A stretch of DNA of 64,000 bases, from positions 124,001 through 188,000 of the forward strand of contig NHBK01000002.1 of NCBI GenBank assembly GCA_002173095.1, read 5' to 3'. The notes under the pieces are model-generated. The model was not told where the DNA came from. It saw only the letters and a list, made by a program, of their open reading frames with translations, and did not search any database. A program made the translations under genes and the position numbers. This document shows positions 27,029-36,100 of this stretch, one piece after another (position 1 is the first letter of the stretch; each line of letters opens with the position of its first letter). This DNA is from Hyphomonadaceae bacterium TMED5 (GTDB lineage: Bacteria; Pseudomonadota; Alphaproteobacteria; Caulobacterales; Hyphomonadaceae).

Positions 27029-27775
27029 TCAGAATGGCAGGACTGAATTCGCGATACGCTGACCGTATGGTGCGCGCTGTACGGAGGTCAGGTCGCCTCG
27101 TCCGCCGTACGAAATGCGCGCTTCAGCAATCTGTGTGTGCTGAATGGTATTTGTCGCGGAAATATCCTGAGGGCGGATCACGCCTGAAATGACAAGTTCA
27201 CGAACTTCAGCATTCACGCGAACCTCCTGAGAGCCTGCGATCACGAAATTCCCGTTTGGAAGTACATTGGTAATGACGGCTGCGACCGACATTTGAATGT
27301 TTTCAGACCGGTTGACTGAGCCTGTGCCCGCGGCACTACGGGATGACGATGTGCCAAGACCCGTATCGAGTGAATTGCTGCCCGGCAGGAAGCGCTCAAC
27401 CGGGCCTTCAAGGCCAAACAGACCCGTGACAGCGGCATCCTGGCTGCCCGTACGTGACGTCGAAGTGGAGTTGTTGAGTGTCGCCGTGTCGGTGATGTCG
27501 ATATCAACGGTCAGGATATCGCCAATTGTGTTGGCGCGGTGATCGTTGAAAAAGCCGGTGGCGCCGGTACGCCAGAGCGAATTCATTGCGCCATCATCCT
27601 GCACCTGTGGCGGTGTGGGCGCGGAAATCGGGATTGCGCCGATAATGCGTTCCGGATTGGTGATCGGGGTGAGTTGAGGCTCTTCAACTGCGCCGGATAC
27701 GGTTGCGCAAGCGCCGAGTGCGCCAAGGCAGGCTGCGAGCGCTGCGAGACGAAGCGGGTTGGATTTCAAAGACAT
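27029..27775 (-). CDS. flgH: Flagellar L-ring lipoprotein FlgH
   Basis: Outer-membrane lipoprotein forming the L-ring. It is 248 residues: signal sequence with lipobox LGAC (Cys23), then SLWRTGATGFFNDHRANTIGDILTVDI, a Ser/Thr-rich middle, and the conserved MSVAAVITNVLPNGNFVIAGSQEVRVNAEVRELVISGVIRPQDI. Last gene of flgF-flgG-flgA-flgH, 3 bp after flgA. Confidence 0.96.
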   Translation of the reverse strand: MSLKSNPLRLAALAACLGALGACATVSGAVEEPQLTPITNPERIIGAIPISAPTPPQVQDDGAMNSLWRTGATGFFNDHRANTIGDILTVDIDITDTATLNNSTSTSRTGSQDAAVTGLFGLEGPVERFLPGSNSLDTGLGTSSSRSAAGTGSVNRSENIQMSVAAVITNVLPNGNFVIAGSQEVRVNAEVRELVISGVIRPQDISATNTIQHTQIAEARISYGGRGDLTSVQRAPYGQRIANSVLPF

Positions 27776-27778
27776 GGC

Positions 27779-28552
27779 TTAGCCTCCTTCGGCGAACATG
27801 GTGCCGACACGGGCTTCGCCCGGTGCCCATGCGATCGCATCCATGGAACGGTTGGATTGTAGGTTTTGCACGCGCACGGTTTCGCCTGCGGCTGCATCGC
27901 TCATGGCGCGGGCCGCAACAACAAGGCGCAACGCGCCGCGTTCATAGATGAGCTGGATCGGGTCGCCAGAGCGAATGACGGAAACCGGCTGAATGTCTCG
28001 CATGGCAAGTGGCTGACCAGCGCGTAGCGTGCGGGTTGCCTCCATGCCTTCCAGAACATGCGCCTCACGAATAAGGCCGGTCACGCGGCGGTTCGGATTC
28101 ATCTCTTCATAGGCGATCATGTCCGGCGTGATCTCATCGCCTCGGCGCACGTCGACTGTCAGCATTGGCACTTCGTTCTCAGCATGTGGTTCGGAGCTGA
28201 TCGCGGCCGCCGAGGTGTTGCGGACTGGCGCAGTCTGTGGCGCAGGAGAGGGCGTGACGGGGGTAGAGGCTGAGGCTCTTGTTACCCAGATCAGCTCGCC
28301 ATCGGGCAGATCAACCGGGTATCCGGCGGCGCGCGCCTGAGCTTCAATGAATTCAGATGCCAAAGGCATGCGTTGGCCTGGCATGGGCGCGGCTGCGATC
28401 TGGCGCTGTGCCGGTGCTCCGGTCACATTCGCGACGTCGCCCAAAAGCACCCAATCGCCTGTTATGGCGACATCCGCGCTCGCAGTCGCCATCGCACCGG
28501 TCAGGCACGCGCTGGCGAGGAGTGAAAGGAGTGAGTGCCGTGGCTTAATCAT
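27779..28552 (-). CDS. flgA: P-ring assembly chaperone FlgA
   Basis: Periplasmic chaperone for FlgI polymerisation. It is 257 residues with a signal peptide (about 1-26). The C-terminal SAF-like domain includes LTVDVRRGDEITPDMIAYEE, LRAGQPLAMRDIQPVSVIRSGDPIQLIYE and ARAMSDAAAGETVRVQNLQSNRSMDA. A Pro/Ala/Thr linker separates an N-terminal domain from the SAF part. Sits between flgG and flgH. Confidence 0.92.
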   Translation of the reverse strand: MIKPRHSLLSLLASACLTGAMATASADVAITGDWVLLGDVANVTGAPAQRQIAAAPMPGQRMPLASEFIEAQARAAGYPVDLPDGELIWVTRASASTPVTPSPAPQTAPVRNTSAAAISSEPHAENEVPMLTVDVRRGDEITPDMIAYEEMNPNRRVTGLIREAHVLEGMEATRTLRAGQPLAMRDIQPVSVIRSGDPIQLIYERGALRLVVAARAMSDAAAGETVRVQNLQSNRSMDAIAWAPGEARVGTMFAEGG

Positions 28553-28560
28553 GGATTATC

Positions 28561-29349
28561 CTAGCGGAGCTGGCTGGTAACGCCGAGCATCTCATCTGCG
28601 GTGGTGATGACTTTGGAGTTCATCTCATAAGCGCGTTGAGCGACAATCAGTGCGCTGATTTCATTCACCGCATTGACGTTGGAGGTCTCAAGGAAGCCCT
28701 GCAGGACTGAACCAAAGCCGACAGCGCCCGGTGTGCCCAGATTGGCAGGGCCAGATGACGGTGTTTCAAGGAACAGGTTGTCGCCAATTGCATCCAGGCC
28801 TGCTGGATTGATGAAGCGGGCAAGGTCGATCTGACCGAGTTCCTGATAATCAACTTCGCCTGCAAGTCGGACTTGTACCATGCCGACGGCGCTGATGGTC
28901 ACATCAACAGCTTCTTCAGGGATGGCGATGCCCGGCGATACGACAAATCCGTCTTCGGTGACGAGCTGACCATCTGCGCTGACAGAGAAATTGCCTGCGC
29001 GCGTGTAGGCTTGTGTGCCGTCCGGCATGTCGATGACGAAATAGCCGTCGCCCTGCATGGCGAGGTCGTAAGGGTTTTCAGTCTGGGTCACGCTGCCTTG
29101 CGTGGTGATGCGGTAAACTGAACCGGCCTTCACACCTGAACCGACCTGAACGCCAGTTGGAACAATCGTGCCACCATCAGAGGATGTCACGCCCATACGC
29201 TCAATATTCATATAGAGCAGATCCTGAAACTCAGCGCGCTGACGTTTGAACCCGGTGGTGTTCATGTTGGCGATGTTGTTCGAGATCACCTCAACATTCA
29301 GCTGTTGAGCCTGCATACCAGTAGCGGCTGTGTTTAGTGCACGCATCAC
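28561..29349 (-). CDS. flgG: Distal rod protein FlgG
   Basis: Axial rod protein exported by the flagellar type III apparatus; no cleavable signal. It is 262 residues with the N-terminal rod signature MMRALNTAATGMQAQQLNVEVISNNIANMNTTGFKR, the FlgG-specific long N-terminal segment (DLLYMNIERMG), and C-terminal LETSNVNAVNEISALIVAQRAYEMNSKVI. Follows flgF by 17 bp. Confidence 0.97.
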   Translation of the reverse strand: MMRALNTAATGMQAQQLNVEVISNNIANMNTTGFKRQRAEFQDLLYMNIERMGVTSSDGGTIVPTGVQVGSGVKAGSVYRITTQGSVTQTENPYDLAMQGDGYFVIDMPDGTQAYTRAGNFSVSADGQLVTEDGFVVSPGIAIPEEAVDVTISAVGMVQVRLAGEVDYQELGQIDLARFINPAGLDAIGDNLFLETPSSGPANLGTPGAVGFGSVLQGFLETSNVNAVNEISALIVAQRAYEMNSKVITTADEMLGVTSQLR

Positions 29350-29366
29350 ATCACCCTGCGTTTAGT

Positions 29367-30104
29367 TTACTGAGCACTGCCCAGCTTGTTGATTGCGGTT
29401 TTGCGAAGCTCGTCTGCGTCTTGTACGAGGCGGCTTGCAGAGGTGTAGGCCCGGGAGATTTCGATCATCCGGGTAACTTCAAGAATGGCGTTGACGTTGG
29501 ATTGCTCCACAACACCCTGCTGCACTTTTGGCAGCTCTACAGCTTCTGCTTGTTGGTCCGTTGGGGACCATAGGTTATTCCCGACCTTTTCTAGAGCACC
29601 GGGGGTTTCGAACCCGTAAACACCGAAGCGTCCGATCTCAAGATTTCCCTGACGGATGATGCCAGCGTCGCTGACGGTCGGTGGCCCACCTTCCGGGTCG
29701 AATACGATTTCATTGCCGCCGTCATCCAGAACCAGCGCGCCTTCATGGGTTACGAGGCGGCTCAAATCGTCCAGAGCAAACTGCCCGTCGCGGGTATAAT
29801 AGGTTTCACCATTCATGCTGACGGCGAAGAAGGCGTTGGGCTCCTGAATGCCGAAATCCAGCGGATTTCCTGTCGGCGTGAGCGTGCCTGCGCGCATATC
29901 CCGGTGCAGGCTTTCCACCTGCGTGAACCGAATGTCGGCAGGAGTGTCATTTGCATAGGCTGGGTGTTGAACAGTCAGTTCGTTCAGCGCGACTTCGGCC
30001 TTGAAGCCGGTCGTGTTCATGTTCGCAAGATTGTTCGCGACCACATCCATCCGGCGACGGAGGGATTGCTGTGTGTTCACGCCAATGAGAAGTGCGTTGT
30101 CCAT
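29367..30104 (-). CDS. flgF: Proximal rod protein FlgF
   Basis: A 245-residue rod protein, first gene of the flgF-G-A-H operon. It starts MDNALLIGVNTQQSLRRRMDVVANNLANMNTTGFKAE, contains the shared central rod/hook domain and ends with VEQSNVNAILEVTRMIEISRAYTSASRLVQDADELR. The distinctive short N-terminus and order before flgG support FlgF. A weak CtrA-like half site (TTAACC on the minus strand, 30155-30160) lies about 55 bp upstream. Confidence 0.93.
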   Translation of the reverse strand: MDNALLIGVNTQQSLRRRMDVVANNLANMNTTGFKAEVALNELTVQHPAYANDTPADIRFTQVESLHRDMRAGTLTPTGNPLDFGIQEPNAFFAVSMNGETYYTRDGQFALDDLSRLVTHEGALVLDDGGNEIVFDPEGGPPTVSDAGIIRQGNLEIGRFGVYGFETPGALEKVGNNLWSPTDQQAEAVELPKVQQGVVEQSNVNAILEVTRMIEISRAYTSASRLVQDADELRKTAINKLGSAQ

Positions 30105-30154
30105 GAAATGCCCGAATTTAATTGTTCGCCTTAACTATTGGTATGACGCGCCAA

Positions 30155-30171
30155 GGTTAACGGTTTCCTGA
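30155..30171 (-). promoter_or_regulatory. Weak CtrA-like site upstream of flgF
   Basis: Minus-strand TTAACC half site with a poor partner (TCAG) seven bases upstream. It lies about 55 bp from the flgF start, the same distance as the better site at flgI. Only the half site is convincing. Confidence 0.25.
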
Positions 30172-30235
30172 TAGGCGCTAACCATGATGAATTCAGGGAA
30201 AGCTACTGCAATTTGATCGGTAAATTCTTCCTATC

Positions 30236-30252
30236 TCTACGCTTCCTTAACC
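30236..30252 (+). promoter_or_regulatory. Weak CtrA-like site upstream of fliL
   Basis: TCTA-N7-TTAACC: a good downstream half site with a degenerate upstream half, 46 bp before the fliL ATG. It faces away from the flgF site, giving the same divergent arrangement as flgI/fliX. Confidence 0.25.
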
Positions 30253-30298
30253 AAGACCGGTCATTTTTGCCGGGTCAGATAAGTAGGATTTCCGGAAG

Positions 30299-30994
30299 AT
30301 GTCTGAAGATATTGAAGCCGAAATGGACGGGTCAGAAGGCCAGGACGCTCTTGAAGGTGGTGATGAGTCAGCACCTAAAAAGAAGAAAATGTCGGGCAAG
30401 ACCCTTGTTCTGTTTATTGTTTTGCCAGCCCTTCTCATTCTTGGAGGCGGCGGCGGCGCGGCCATGATGCTCATGGGCGGCGGCAGCGCTGAAGCTTCTC
30501 CGCAGTCTGATAGTCATGGCGAATCGGACGATTCGCACGGCGAAGCTGATTCACATGGTGAAGATGATGGTCATGGCGGTGGCGGCGATGATCATGGTGA
30601 GTCTTCTGGCGGTTATGGCGAGAGCACGGTCGGACATGCGACAGAGTCTGAGGGCAATGGCGCTGTTATTCAGATTGGCGCACCGGGCGATCCGTCTTTC
30701 TATACACTGCCTGACCTTATCGTGACGGTGAATGGCGGTGGTGGTCGCAGATCTCAGCTGCTGCTTAAACTGACACTCGAAGCGGGAGACCCGGCGATTT
30801 TCGATCAGCTGGATGCATATCTGCCGCGAATCACGGATCAGTTTCAGATGTTCCTGCGTGAAATGCGTCTCGACGATCTGAGCGGGTCTGCTGGTGATTA
30901 CCGTATTCGTCGCGAGCTTCTGCGTCGCGTTAACCTCAGCCTGTATCCTCAAACAATTGATGCAGTGCTCATTGAAGAATTTATTGTTCAGTAG
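30299..30994 (+). CDS. fliL: Flagellar basal-body protein FliL
   Basis: Inner-membrane protein surrounding the stator/MS-ring interface. It is 231 residues: acidic cytoplasmic N-terminus, one membrane segment (about 35-60), a periplasmic linker and the C-terminal FliL domain (about 130-231). That domain includes FYTLPDLIVTVNGGGGRRSQLLLKLTLE and LRRVNLSLYPQTIDAVLIEEFIVQ. The linker (about 71-114) is unusual: repeated D-x-H-G-E units rich in His, Asp and Gly. First gene of the fliL-fliM-DUF6468-motE-TPR operon. Confidence 0.92.
   Translation: MSEDIEAEMDGSEGQDALEGGDESAPKKKKMSGKTLVLFIVLPALLILGGGGGAAMMLMGGGSAEASPQSDSHGESDDSHGEADSHGEDDGHGGGGDDHGESSGGYGESTVGHATESEGNGAVIQIGAPGDPSFYTLPDLIVTVNGGGGRRSQLLLKLTLEAGDPAIFDQLDAYLPRITDQFQMFLREMRLDDLSGSAGDYRIRRELLRRVNLSLYPQTIDAVLIEEFIVQ
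30509..30640 (+). repeat. His/Asp/Gly repeat segment in fliL
   Basis: Encodes residues about 71-114 of FliL: five units of the form (D/S)DSHGE or DDHGE, then GYGES and GHATES. The imperfect repeat units vary at synonymous positions. Confidence 0.7.
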
Positions 30995-31002
30995 GCGATT
31001 GA

Positions 31003-32175
31003 ATGTCTGACGAAAAAACAGATGACGAACTCGCCGCAGAATGGGCTGCGGAACTGGAAGCTGACACAGCGGCCGGTGGCGATGACGGTCTGGGCGATGA
31101 CTTTGCAGCGGAATGGGAAGCCTCTCTTGCGAATGAAGAGCAGGCGGCGAAAGACAGCATTGCAACGGCTGTTATCGGTAACGGACCGACAACTGAACGC
31201 ATTCTGAATCAGGATGAGATCGACAGTCTTCTGGGCTTCTCTCTGGATGATGAAGATGCAGATGATACCTCGGGCATCCGCGCGATCATCAACTCCGCAA
31301 TGGTCTCTTATGAGCGTCTTCCAATGCTGGAAGTCGTGTTTGACCGTCTGGTCCGCCTTCTGACGACCTCTCTGCGGAACTTCACCTCTGACAACGTCGA
31401 GGTGTCACTCGATGCGATCACGTCCATCCGCTTTGGCGACTATCTGAACTCCATCCCGCTGCCGGCTATTCTGTCGGTCTTCCGGGCAAAACAGCTTGAT
31501 AACTTCGGGCTGCTGACCGTCGATTCCAATCTGATCTACTCCATTGTGGACGTACTTCTGGGTGGTCGCCGCGGTACAGTAGCCATGCGTATTGAGGGCC
31601 GTCCTTACACCACGATTGAACGTTCGCTGGTCACACGTCTTGTGGAAGTTATTCTGAATGACGCCAAGCAGGCCTTTGCGCCTCTGACGGAAGTCGACTT
31701 CGAACTCGACCGGATTGAGACCAACCCTCGTTTTGCTGCGATTGCTCGCCCGGCAAACGCTGCCATTCTGGTTAAACTGCGTATCGACATGGAAGATCGC
31801 GGCGGCCGGGCTGAACTGCTCATGCCGTATGCGACGCTCGAACCTATCCGGAAAATGCTGCTGCAAAACTTCATGGGTGAGAAGTTCGGCCGCGACAATA
31901 TCTGGGAAAGCCACCTCGCGAGCGAGCTTTGGGCTGCAACTGTGGAAGTGCAGACCGTGCTGGACGAAATGCAGGTGCCACTCAAGAAAATGCTCGACCT
32001 CGATGTTGGCGATACGATTTTCCTGAACGCGGCTCCGGATTCCAAAGTCAAAATCAAATGCGGTGAAATCAATCTGACTGAGGGTCGGGTTGGACGCATG
32101 GGTCATAAAGTTGCCGTGCGCGTCGAACACCCGATCTCTGATCGCGCGCGCAAAGAAATACTGAGGGAACAATGA
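31003..32175 (+). CDS. fliM: Flagellar motor switch protein FliM
   Basis: C-ring switch protein; binds CheY~P and, with FliN/FliG, sets rotation direction. It is 390 residues. The CheY-binding-type motif NQDEIDSLLGF lies at about 69-79, and an acidic, Trp-containing leader of about 65 residues (AAEWAAELEA, AAEWEASLAN) precedes it. The middle CheC-like domain includes FDRLVRLLTTSLRNFTSDNVEVSL, and the C-terminal SpoA-like domain ends with DTIFLNAAPDSKVKIKCGE. DUF6468 overlaps its end by 4 bp. Confidence 0.95.
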   Translation: MSDEKTDDELAAEWAAELEADTAAGGDDGLGDDFAAEWEASLANEEQAAKDSIATAVIGNGPTTERILNQDEIDSLLGFSLDDEDADDTSGIRAIINSAMVSYERLPMLEVVFDRLVRLLTTSLRNFTSDNVEVSLDAITSIRFGDYLNSIPLPAILSVFRAKQLDNFGLLTVDSNLIYSIVDVLLGGRRGTVAMRIEGRPYTTIERSLVTRLVEVILNDAKQAFAPLTEVDFELDRIETNPRFAAIARPANAAILVKLRIDMEDRGGRAELLMPYATLEPIRKMLLQNFMGEKFGRDNIWESHLASELWAATVEVQTVLDEMQVPLKKMLDLDVGDTIFLNAAPDSKVKIKCGEINLTEGRVGRMGHKVAVRVEHPISDRARKEILREQ

Positions 32176-32456
32176 GCGATTACGGTCTGATTGTAGAGCT
32201 CGCGCTTGCTGTGCTCCTCGTCCTTACCATCGTTTATTGCTGGCGGCTGGACCAGCGCCTCAATCGTTTGCGCAAGGGCAATGACGGCATGATTGATGCC
32301 GCGCGTGAGCTTGCCGAAACCATTGCGCATGCAGAACAGGCTATTCATGGCCTGAAAAGGTCTGCGGCTGAAACCGGTACAGAGCTTCAGTCGCGCATTG
32401 ATGAAGCGCGCACGCTGTCAAATTCGCTGCAACGCGGCGGTCGGAGAGGGTATTAA
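32172..32456 (+). CDS. DUF6468 family membrane protein
   Basis: A 94-residue protein with one N-terminal membrane segment (about 5-24) followed by a cytoplasmic or periplasmic coiled coil with LRKGNDGMIDAARELAETIAHAEQAIHGLKRSA, the conserved part of DUF6468 proteins. These occur between fliM and motE in alphaproteobacteria, so a motility role is likely but not established. Translationally coupled to fliM (ATGA). Confidence 0.75.
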   Translation: MSDYGLIVELALAVLLVLTIVYCWRLDQRLNRLRKGNDGMIDAARELAETIAHAEQAIHGLKRSAAETGTELQSRIDEARTLSNSLQRGGRRGY

Positions 32457-32459
32457 TCC

Positions 32460-33167
32460 ATGGCGAAATCTCAGGTCAGACTTCTCCCGGTTCTTGGCAT
32501 TGTGGCCGCAGGCCTCTTTGCAATCAAAGCGGTCTCAATTGCTGAGGCAGCAGGTGAGATGGCGTCTAACAACCAGCAACAGGCCGCTCATTCACAGCCT
32601 GCGCATTCTGAGGCTGCGCCAACGGCCAATGTGATGCAGACCTCTGCTGAACCTATTGAGACGACAGACGCGACTGACCCTGAAAGCTGCCCTGCGCCAG
32701 ACCTTCTGGCTGAGCAGGCTGGCTTGTCGCAATATGAAATTCAGGTGCTGCGATCTCTGGCTGAGCGCCGTGAGGCGCTGGAAGTGCGCGAGGCGTCTCT
32801 GGATACGCGCGAAATGACGATTTCTGCGGCTGAAGCGCGTCTTGATGATCAGATCGCCGCTCTGCAGACCCTTGAGAGCAGTATTGAAGGCCTTTTGGGC
32901 CAGCTCGACGAACAGAATGAGGCGCAGCTTGCGTCACTGGTGACGATTTACCAGGCGATGCGCGCAGATGATGCGGCACGCATTTTCAATACGCTGGATG
33001 ATGAGCTGATGCTCAATATCGCCAAGCGTATGTCACCGGCACCCATGGCAGCCATTCTGTCTTCCATGGAGCCAGAGCGCGCCCGTACGCTGACCACTCT
33101 TATGGCTACCCGTTCAGAACCACCTCGCACCGTGGCTGAACTGGAGGCGCGGACGAATGCCCCTTAA
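32460..33167 (+). CDS. motE: MotE-family motility protein
   Basis: A 235-residue protein with an N-terminal membrane/signal segment (about 7-28), a low-complexity Gln/Ala/His linker, a long coiled coil (about 90-150: ERREALEVREASLDTREMTISAAEARLDDQ), and a C-terminal MgtE-N-like helical domain (TIYQAMRADDAARIFNTLDDELMLNIAKRMSPAPMAAILSSM). In rhizobia MotE is a periplasmic chaperone of MotC; here the gene order beside fliM supports a motor role. The downstream TPR gene overlaps it by 11 bp. Confidence 0.8.
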   Translation: MAKSQVRLLPVLGIVAAGLFAIKAVSIAEAAGEMASNNQQQAAHSQPAHSEAAPTANVMQTSAEPIETTDATDPESCPAPDLLAEQAGLSQYEIQVLRSLAERREALEVREASLDTREMTISAAEARLDDQIAALQTLESSIEGLLGQLDEQNEAQLASLVTIYQAMRADDAARIFNTLDDELMLNIAKRMSPAPMAAILSSMEPERARTLTTLMATRSEPPRTVAELEARTNAP

Positions 33168-36100
33168 ACGGGTCTTTCTCCGGTCTGCCTCAGCTTTCTG
33201 TCTGAGTGCAGCCATGCTGACGGGGCTAACTTCGGCCTGGGCAGACGGGCGTCCCTTAACCATAACGACCGAACAGAACGCAGATTATGCCCGCATCGTT
33301 GCGCGCTGGGCTGATGGCGATCAGGAGGGGCCGGAAATTACGGCCCGTATTTCTGGCCCGGTGCTTATCCTGCGATTTGAAGAAGAGGTCAGCCTCGATC
33401 TCGCTGAACTGACGGAAGGCCTGCCCGGCTATATTGCTGTCTCGCGGCTGAGCGATGACGGACGTGAAGCCCGTATTGCTCTGGCGCGCGAGTATCGCAT
33501 TCACCAGTCTGAATCCATCGATAGATCGGCGATTGATCTGGTGAATGAAAGCCGCCTGAATGATCCGCCGGATATTGTGTCTCCACTTGTCGCCGCTCGC
33601 GCGCGTGAGGCAGAGCTCGCCGCAGAACGTGCACAATCGGCTCGTATCGCGGCTTTGCCACCACCGCTCGATCTTCAGGTTCGCGCCTCAGAAGGCGAAG
33701 ACTTTTCGACGCTGGCATTTTACTGGCCTGAAAATATCGACTTTGAAGCCCGCGATACGGCAGATGGATACCAGATCGTCTTTGCCAATCGCGCCATTGC
33801 AGACCTTTCACGCACGCGGGTCGACCCGCCGCGCGGCCTTCTGGGCATTGAAGGTCGCAATACAGAAGAAACCTATGTGGTCGATCTGGATCTTCAGACG
33901 GGATATTGGGCGAATGCCGTCGCAGCAGACCAATCTGTTCTGGTGCGTTTTCGTGAGGGATCACGTCCCGATGGCGATCTGGAAGAGGATGTCATTCTGC
34001 CAGCGGCGCTCGCAGCGCTCGCGGTAGACCTGCCGCCTGCCAATTATCTGGAACCCCCAAGCCGTAAACCACTCGCAGATCACCCGTTTCGGACAACACC
34101 TGAGGGTGAAGTCGAGCTTGTGCCAGAGCCTGATCCGGTGCCTGTCGATCCGATGGACGTTATTGCTGAGGTTCCTGTAACGCCCCGACGTGTCTGGAGC
34201 GAGACCCTTCCGCGGTCTGGTGTCGTTGATGTCGATGCAAGCATGTCATCGGGCGTCATGCAGCTGGACCTGAATTTCGCGGCGAATGTACCAAGCGCTA
34301 TTTTCCGCCGGAATAACGCGCTTTGGCTGGCCTTTCCTGCAAACGGACATTTCGATCTGTCTGGCATTCCGCAGGCGATCGGCACCCGCGTTGACGAAGT
34401 GACATCTGAAAGCGGTATGGCGCTGCGGCTCTTCCTGCCGCGCGATAATCTGGTTCAGATCACATCCAGCGGTCGGACCTGGTCTATCGAGGCGGGCGGC
34501 GAGGGCGTGCTTGGCGTGTCCCGTATTCGCCCGACGCGCGCTGCAAACGAGGGTGGGTCTGGCATTCGCGCCGTTGTCCCGGATGCGGGGACGATTTTTT
34601 CGCTCATGGACCCGGAAGTGGGCGATGAACTCGTGATCGTACCAGCGTTCTCACCAGCTGCGTCCATGATGCAGGAACTCACCTTTGTTGAGGCCTTCTT
34701 CCCAACGACAACTCACGGCATGGTGGTTGTGCCCCGCGCCGATGATCTCAATTTCGTTCAACGTGGCGATAATATTCTGATTGGGCGTCAGGAAGGTCTG
34801 GCTTTGTCCAGCTGGGGCGTGAATTCAGATCTGGATGCAGGGCAAAACCTTACGCCCGGCTTTCTCGACTTTGCGACCTGGCGTCATGGCGATGAGCGCG
34901 ATTACTGGGACAATTTCACAGCCTATTCGCATGCGGCCGCGCAGGGTGATCCGGCTGAGTGGGAAGGCCAGTCTGCGCTTTTGAATTTTGCGCGTTTTCT
35001 TATGGCGTGGGAGTTGGCGGCTGAAGCCTATGGTCCGCTGAATTTTGCGCGCGCTATGGATGAAGTGCTGGGCCAGGATGCACAATGGCTGACGCTTAAA
35101 GGCGCGGCCGATGTGATGATGGGCCGTTATGATGAGGCCGTTCAGACCCTCGACCATTCTGCCGTGCGTAGCGACCCTGCTGCCAATGCATGGCTGGGTA
35201 TGGCGCTGGCAGAGCGCGCCGACTGGCGCCGAGCGCGTCAGGCCTTTTTGCTGGCTGACCCGATGATCAATGCGCACACGCCAGAATGGGCTGGACGCTT
35301 TCACGCCTCTGCCGCGCGAGCGATGATCCGTATGGGCGATGGCGCTGCCGCAGAATCACACGCTTTGGCGGCGAACCGGAGCGGCGACACTACGGCTGAA
35401 GGGCAGGGGCGATTAATTCTGGGTGAGCTGGCACGGATTGATGGACGTCCCGCAGATGCGCGTTCGACCTTCACTCAGCTTCTCAACCATGAGAGCCCCG
35501 AAGTGCGTGTGCGTGCTGAACTGCAGATGACACGTCTGGAGCTTGCAGAAGACCGCATGTCCTATCTGGATGCGGCTGATCGACTGGATGCCCTTCGCTT
35601 CCGTTGGCGCGGAGATGCGTTGGAGCTGGAAATTGTGGGCGATCTGGCGAAGGCATATTTCGAACTTGGTCAATATCGCGAAGCGCTGGTTCTGGCGCAG
35701 AATTTTGCTATGGAATTTCCTGATCTGCCGGGCTCTCGTGAGCTGCGCATTGATCTGATGGAATACTTTGAGGAGCTCTTCCTCAATGGTCGCGCCGATC
35801 GGCTCGACCCGATTTCGGCTCTGGCGCTATTCTATGAATTCCGCGATCTGACCCCAATTGGTCCGGATGGCGACCGCATGATCCGCATGCTGGCCAACCG
35901 CCTTGTCGCTTTTGATCTTCTGGACCCTGCTACGGAACTTCTGGCGCACCAGGTAGAAAATCGAAATCTGATCGGTATCGGACGTGCGCAAATTGCGTCT
36001 GATCTGGCTGCGATCTATTTGTTGGACCACCGTCCGGAGGCCGCGCTTCAGACGCTGAACGGGTCTCGCGTGCCGGGGCTTGATGATGAGCTTCGCATTC

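Noticed and set aside
26776-27192. 138-codon plus-strand frame across the thioesterase-flgH gap
   Set aside because: It runs antisense into flgH and through the flgH terminator; basic, low-complexity translation with no family.
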